From the NCBI GenBank assembly GCA_031267995.1, contig JAIRXZ010000191.1, positions 1 through 7,965 of the forward strand: a stretch of 7,965 nucleotides of DNA, in the 5' to 3' direction. Position numbers and translations under genes: made by a program. Origin of the DNA: Odoribacteraceae bacterium (lineage in GTDB: Bacteria > Bacteroidota > Bacteroidia > Bacteroidales > Marinifilaceae). Of the stretch, positions 6,284-7,965 are shown one piece after another; position 1 is the first letter of the stretch; each line of letters starts with the position of its first letter. A model generated the notes under the pieces. It saw only the letters and a list, made by a program, of their open reading frames with translations, had not been told where the DNA came from and made no database searches.

Positions 6284-6490
6284 AAAACCTCATTTCCACC
6301 TAATTTTTAAAAACAAAAACAACCTCAGTAGCAGCAAGCCCCCCCCCCTTCCAACCTCATTACCTCATTAAAATAAGGCGTTATGAAAGAAAAAAAACGA
6401 ACGAAAAATGAGGTAATGAGGTTGGTGTGGTATGTTCCTTTGTTTCTACTGAGGTTGTTTTGTTTTTAAATTAGGTAGAGATGAGGTTTT
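6284..6490. repeat. Long imperfect inverted repeat (~207 bp), possible MITE-like or structural element
   Basis: The left arm (6284-6369) and right arm (6407-6490) are reverse complements over most of their length, with a 37-base A-rich centre (6370-6406). Well-paired blocks are AAAACCTCAT (6284 side) with ATGAGGTTTT (6481-6490), ACAACCTCAGTAG with CTACTGAGGTTGT, and CCAACCTCATTACCTCATT (6351-6369) with its exact complement (6407-6425). An unpaired section of about 19 bases includes a run of ten C (6339-6348) on the left only. The hexamer ACCTCA occurs four times in the left arm and TGAGGT four times in the right. No transposase is encoded. A 46-bp direct repeat lies just outside each end. Confidence 0.85.
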
Positions 6491-6496
6491 CGTGTT

Positions 6497-6542
6497 GCTA
6501 CGTCTCCCCGGATACCATCAACATGTAACCCCGCTGGCGTGG
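6497..6542 (+). repeat. 46-bp direct repeat, right copy
   Basis: This is the second copy of the 6235-6280 repeat, 262 bases downstream, with 41 of 46 positions the same. It starts six bases after the right arm of the long inverted repeat. The left half of the palindrome that precedes the other copy is missing here. Confidence 0.85.
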
Positions 6543-6635
6543 GATTGTCCACCCTGCTGTAGGGGCGAATAATCATTCGCCCACAGGATCGTTCACCCCA
6601 CGGAATCGTTCGCCCCCGCGGAATCGCCCACCCTG
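6541..6635 (+). repeat. Interrupted short tandem units, consensus near GGAATCGTTCGCCC
   Basis: Four related units are visible: GGGATTGTCCACCCTG (6541), AGGATCGTTCACCCCA (6585), CGGAATCGTTCGCCCC (6601) and CGGAATCGCCCACCCTG (6619). The last three are contiguous with a period of 16-18. A 30-bp palindrome (6557-6586) separates the first from the rest. Confidence 0.6.
6557..6586. repeat. REP-like palindrome (GGGCGAAT type), copy 1
   Basis: The stem is GGGCGAAT (6563-6570) with ATTCGCCC (6575-6582) around the loop AATC. An outer CTGT/ACAG pairing lies beyond a two-base bulge. The copy at 6633-6667 is the same element in the opposite orientation. Confidence 0.75.
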
Positions 6636-6667
6636 TTGTGAGGGCGAATGATTATTCGTCCCTACAG
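6633..6667. repeat. REP-like palindrome (GGGCGAAT type), copy 2, inverted
   Basis: The stem is GGGCGAAT (6642-6649) with ATTCGTCC (6654-6661) around the loop GATT, with outer CTGT/ACAG. Its reverse complement closely matches the 6557-6586 copy, so the two form a larger inverted pair with the short tandem units between them. Confidence 0.75.
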
Positions 6668-6842
6668 AAAAATCGCCGCACGCGCTGTCGCGCACGGTTC
6701 CTTTTTATCCCCCGCACCCGCGTAGGTATACCGGTTTGGACACAGAAATACCATCTTTCGGCTTTCGTTTTTCCACTTTCTGATACTATACTTCCCGCCG
6801 TTGTCGGTTTTTTTCGTAATTCAATCATTTTTTTCCGGTTTG
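6668..6842. other. AT-richer intergenic stretch without recognised features
   Basis: Between the last palindrome and the fimbrillin promoter I see only a small GC hairpin (CGCG-CTGT-CGCG, about 6681-6693) and T-rich sequence from 6760 on. The + strand frame open from 6638 to 6919 begins inside a repeat and runs over the promoter. Its product shows no recognisable motif, so I do not call a gene here. Confidence 0.5.
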
Positions 6843-6845
6843 TTC

Positions 6846-6876
6846 TTGTTTCTAAAAATCTTCCGCCTTATATTTG
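6846..6876 (+). promoter_or_regulatory. Bacteroidota-type promoter of the fimbrillin gene
   Basis: The -7 element TATATTTG (6869-6876) matches TAnnTTTG exactly, and TTG at 6846-6848 lies 20 bases upstream, the expected -33 spacing. Transcription should begin near 6883. That leaves about 46 bases to ATG 6929, or about 196 bases to the alternative GTG start at 7079. Confidence 0.78.
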
Positions 6877-6928
6877 CCCCATCAAAGATTTTGTGGCGAG
6901 ATTGGAAATGAAACAATAATACATATCG

Positions 6929-7965
6929 ATGGAACAAGTGAACACGAAAGAGAGTATCTCCTGTTTACAAGCAGGAACACCCCAAGAAAATACGAGACCG
7001 GAAAACCGGTGTGACGGGCAACGCTCCCGCCGCGGGCGAGCAACCATACCTTATATAGTAGCCCGCCTTTTTTCATGCGTGCATGTAAAATTATTTGTAT
7101 TGGCCGCGATCCTCGCCTTTGCTACGTCCTGCGTGACGAATATAAACGAGAGCGGCCCCGTTGTTGGCGACGGCGAACGCCTCGTGACGCTTGCACTCAC
7201 CGTCCCCGGAACGCCCGCCACCCGCGCCCTGCCGAAAAACGATGCCTGGGAAAATGCCGTCAACACCGTGGATGTTTTGCTTTTCGACGCCTCCGGAAAC
7301 TTTAAATACCGTGCCATCGGCTCCACGGCCGTTGACGACCCCGCCGCCCTGCCCGCGATACAAAAAAACTTTACCGTTAAACTCCCCGTCTGCACCAACC
7401 ACACCATCGTGGTGTTGGCTAACGCCCGCGCCGCCCTCGCCGCCTCCACGGTGACTGTTCCCGTGGCCACCCTTTCGTCGGGGCCTGACCGGGACGACGT
7501 GCTGGATAATCTCGTGCAAGAGCTGGCAAACCCAGCCAACAAGTGGACGGACGAGTTTGAAACCAACGGCATACCGCTGTGGGGATATCACGATGGACTT
7601 ACCATCGCCTTGGACGTTGTTCCCACTGTTCCCGTCATCGCCTTGACCAGGTCTGTTGCCAGGATAGACCTCCAGGTGGGCGAGGATGCCGACGACGTTT
7701 TCTCGTTGGCCAGCGCATACCTGTATAATTACAACCGCGCCGGCTCCCTCGCCCCCGCCGTTAGTGGTAGCGGTTACGACGCCTTGCAGTGGGACGGCAC
7801 CAAGGCCACCGCGCCGCACCTGCCCGCGCTCACCTCCCTTGCCGACCAAATTACAGCGTTGAAGGTAACGGGTACGCCGCTTTCCTATCCCATCCATGCC
7901 GGGGCAACGGTGGTTCTCGGAAAGATCGAGGGTCCCGTTCACTCCTACAATCAATACATCTATAC
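6929..7965 (+). CDS. FimA/Mfa-family fimbrillin lipoprotein (partial at right edge)
   Basis: The frame is open from ATG 6929 to the window end (345 codons, no stop). Numbered from that ATG, residues 53-67 are a lipoprotein signal core (VKLFVLAAILAFATS) with lipobox Cys68. Fimbrillin landmarks follow: TRALP (98-102), NTVDVLLFDASGNF (112-125), PLWGYHDG (216-223) and LTRSVARIDLQV (239-250), matching the Pro-x-x-Gly and Arg-x-Val-Ala-Arg blocks of the N-terminal fimbrillin domain. Such proteins are exported as lipoproteins and polymerise into, or anchor, surface fimbriae. The start is uncertain. ATG 6929 fits the promoter but adds 50 polar, Arg-rich residues before the signal, whereas GTG 7079 (residue 51) gives a standard signal peptide of 17 residues before the Cys. 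The C-terminal domain and the rest of any fimbrial locus lie outside the window. Confidence 0.85.
   Translation, partial: MEQVNTKESISCLQAGTPQENTRPENRCDGQRSRRGRATIPYIVARLFSCVHVKLFVLAAILAFATSCVTNINESGPVVGDGERLVTLALTVPGTPATRALPKNDAWENAVNTVDVLLFDASGNFKYRAIGSTAVDDPAALPAIQKNFTVKLPVCTNHTIVVLANARAALAASTVTVPVATLSSGPDRDDVLDNLVQELANPANKWTDEFETNGIPLWGYHDGLTIALDVVPTVPVIALTRSVARIDLQVGEDADDVFSLASAYLYNYNRAGSLAPAVSGSGYDALQWDGTKATAPHLPALTSLADQITALKVTGTPLSYPIHAGATVVLGKIEGPVHSYNQYIY
7015..7073 (+). promoter_or_regulatory. Possible leader attenuator: competing hairpins and a terminator-like stem
   Basis: GCGGGC (7032-7037) can pair with GCCCGC (7061-7066), and six T residues follow (7068-7073), the form of an intrinsic terminator. 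Upstream, CGGG (7015-7018) can pair with CCCG (7026-7029), and CCCG (7026-7029) can instead pair with CGGG (7033-7036), which would break the terminator stem. A small hairpin ACCGG-AAAA-CCGGT lies at 6997-7010. All of this falls between the promoter and GTG 7079. If translation begins at ATG 6929, the same bases are coding. The 23-base loop weakens the case. Confidence 0.35.

Noticed and set aside
6177..6371. 64-codon open frame on the + strand through the repeats
   Set aside because: It is made of the palindrome, the direct repeat and one arm of the long inverted repeat, and has no protein-like composition.
6284..6490. Complete insertion sequence
   Set aside because: There is no transposase frame between or near the arms, and the arms make up nearly the whole element; only a non-autonomous or structural element is supportable.
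6057..6667. CRISPR array
   Set aside because: Repeats are palindromic, of several unrelated types and irregularly spaced; there are no uniform spacers and no cas genes.
6638..6919. 93-codon open frame on the + strand ahead of the fimbrillin gene
   Set aside because: It starts inside a REP-like palindrome, runs over the promoter and ends just before ATG 6929; the product has no recognisable domain or coding bias.
7091..7954. 287-codon open frame on the - strand over the fimbrillin gene
   Set aside because: Gly/Val/Arg-rich antisense shadow. The + strand frame carries a signal peptide and fimbrillin motifs.

Overview
The window looks like a chromosomal segment from a GC-rich member of the Bacteroidota, most likely Bacteroidales. 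This rests on two copies of the TAnnTTTG promoter element typical of the phylum, four lipoproteins with lipobox signal peptides, a DUF2851-family gene, a FimA/Mfa-type fimbrillin, and starts that lack strong Shine-Dalgarno sequences. The genus cannot be fixed from the sequence alone.

Left part (1-4601, + strand): the window opens inside argS (arginyl-tRNA synthetase, C-terminal third). Three bases after it comes a PHP-type histidinol-phosphatase (hisJ). Two tandem paralogous lipoproteins follow, with gaps of about 25 bases; each appears to carry two divergent FKBP-like domains. The four genes read as one close-packed run. A TAnnTTTG promoter at 3527-3534 then starts a second unit: a coiled-coil lipoprotein that looks like an OmpA/Pal-type protein without its peptidoglycan-binding domain, and a small single-membrane-span protein with a cysteine cluster and an acidic conserved block.

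Middle (4602-5996): a short convergent gap with degenerate tandem repeats and a possible terminator, then a full-length DUF2851 protein on the - strand.

Right part (5997-7965): a gene-free stretch of about 930 bases lies between two divergent genes. It is a mosaic of repeats: three copies of a composite repeat, two related 22-bp palindromes, a pair of oppositely oriented 30-bp palindromes with short tandem units between them, and a roughly 207-bp imperfect inverted repeat bracketed by two copies of a 46-bp direct repeat. After it comes a well-formed Bacteroidota promoter (6846-6876). It drives a fimbrillin lipoprotein gene that runs off the right edge. Its reading frame is open from an ATG at 6929, but the obvious lipoprotein signal peptide begins only at codon 51. 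A GC stem followed by a T-run lies in between, so the start and the leader's role are unresolved.

The genes are mostly housekeeping or envelope functions. The most unusual content is the repeat mosaic with its long hairpin, and the fimbrillin leader. I found no CRISPR array, tRNA, rRNA, transposase or recognisable defence system.
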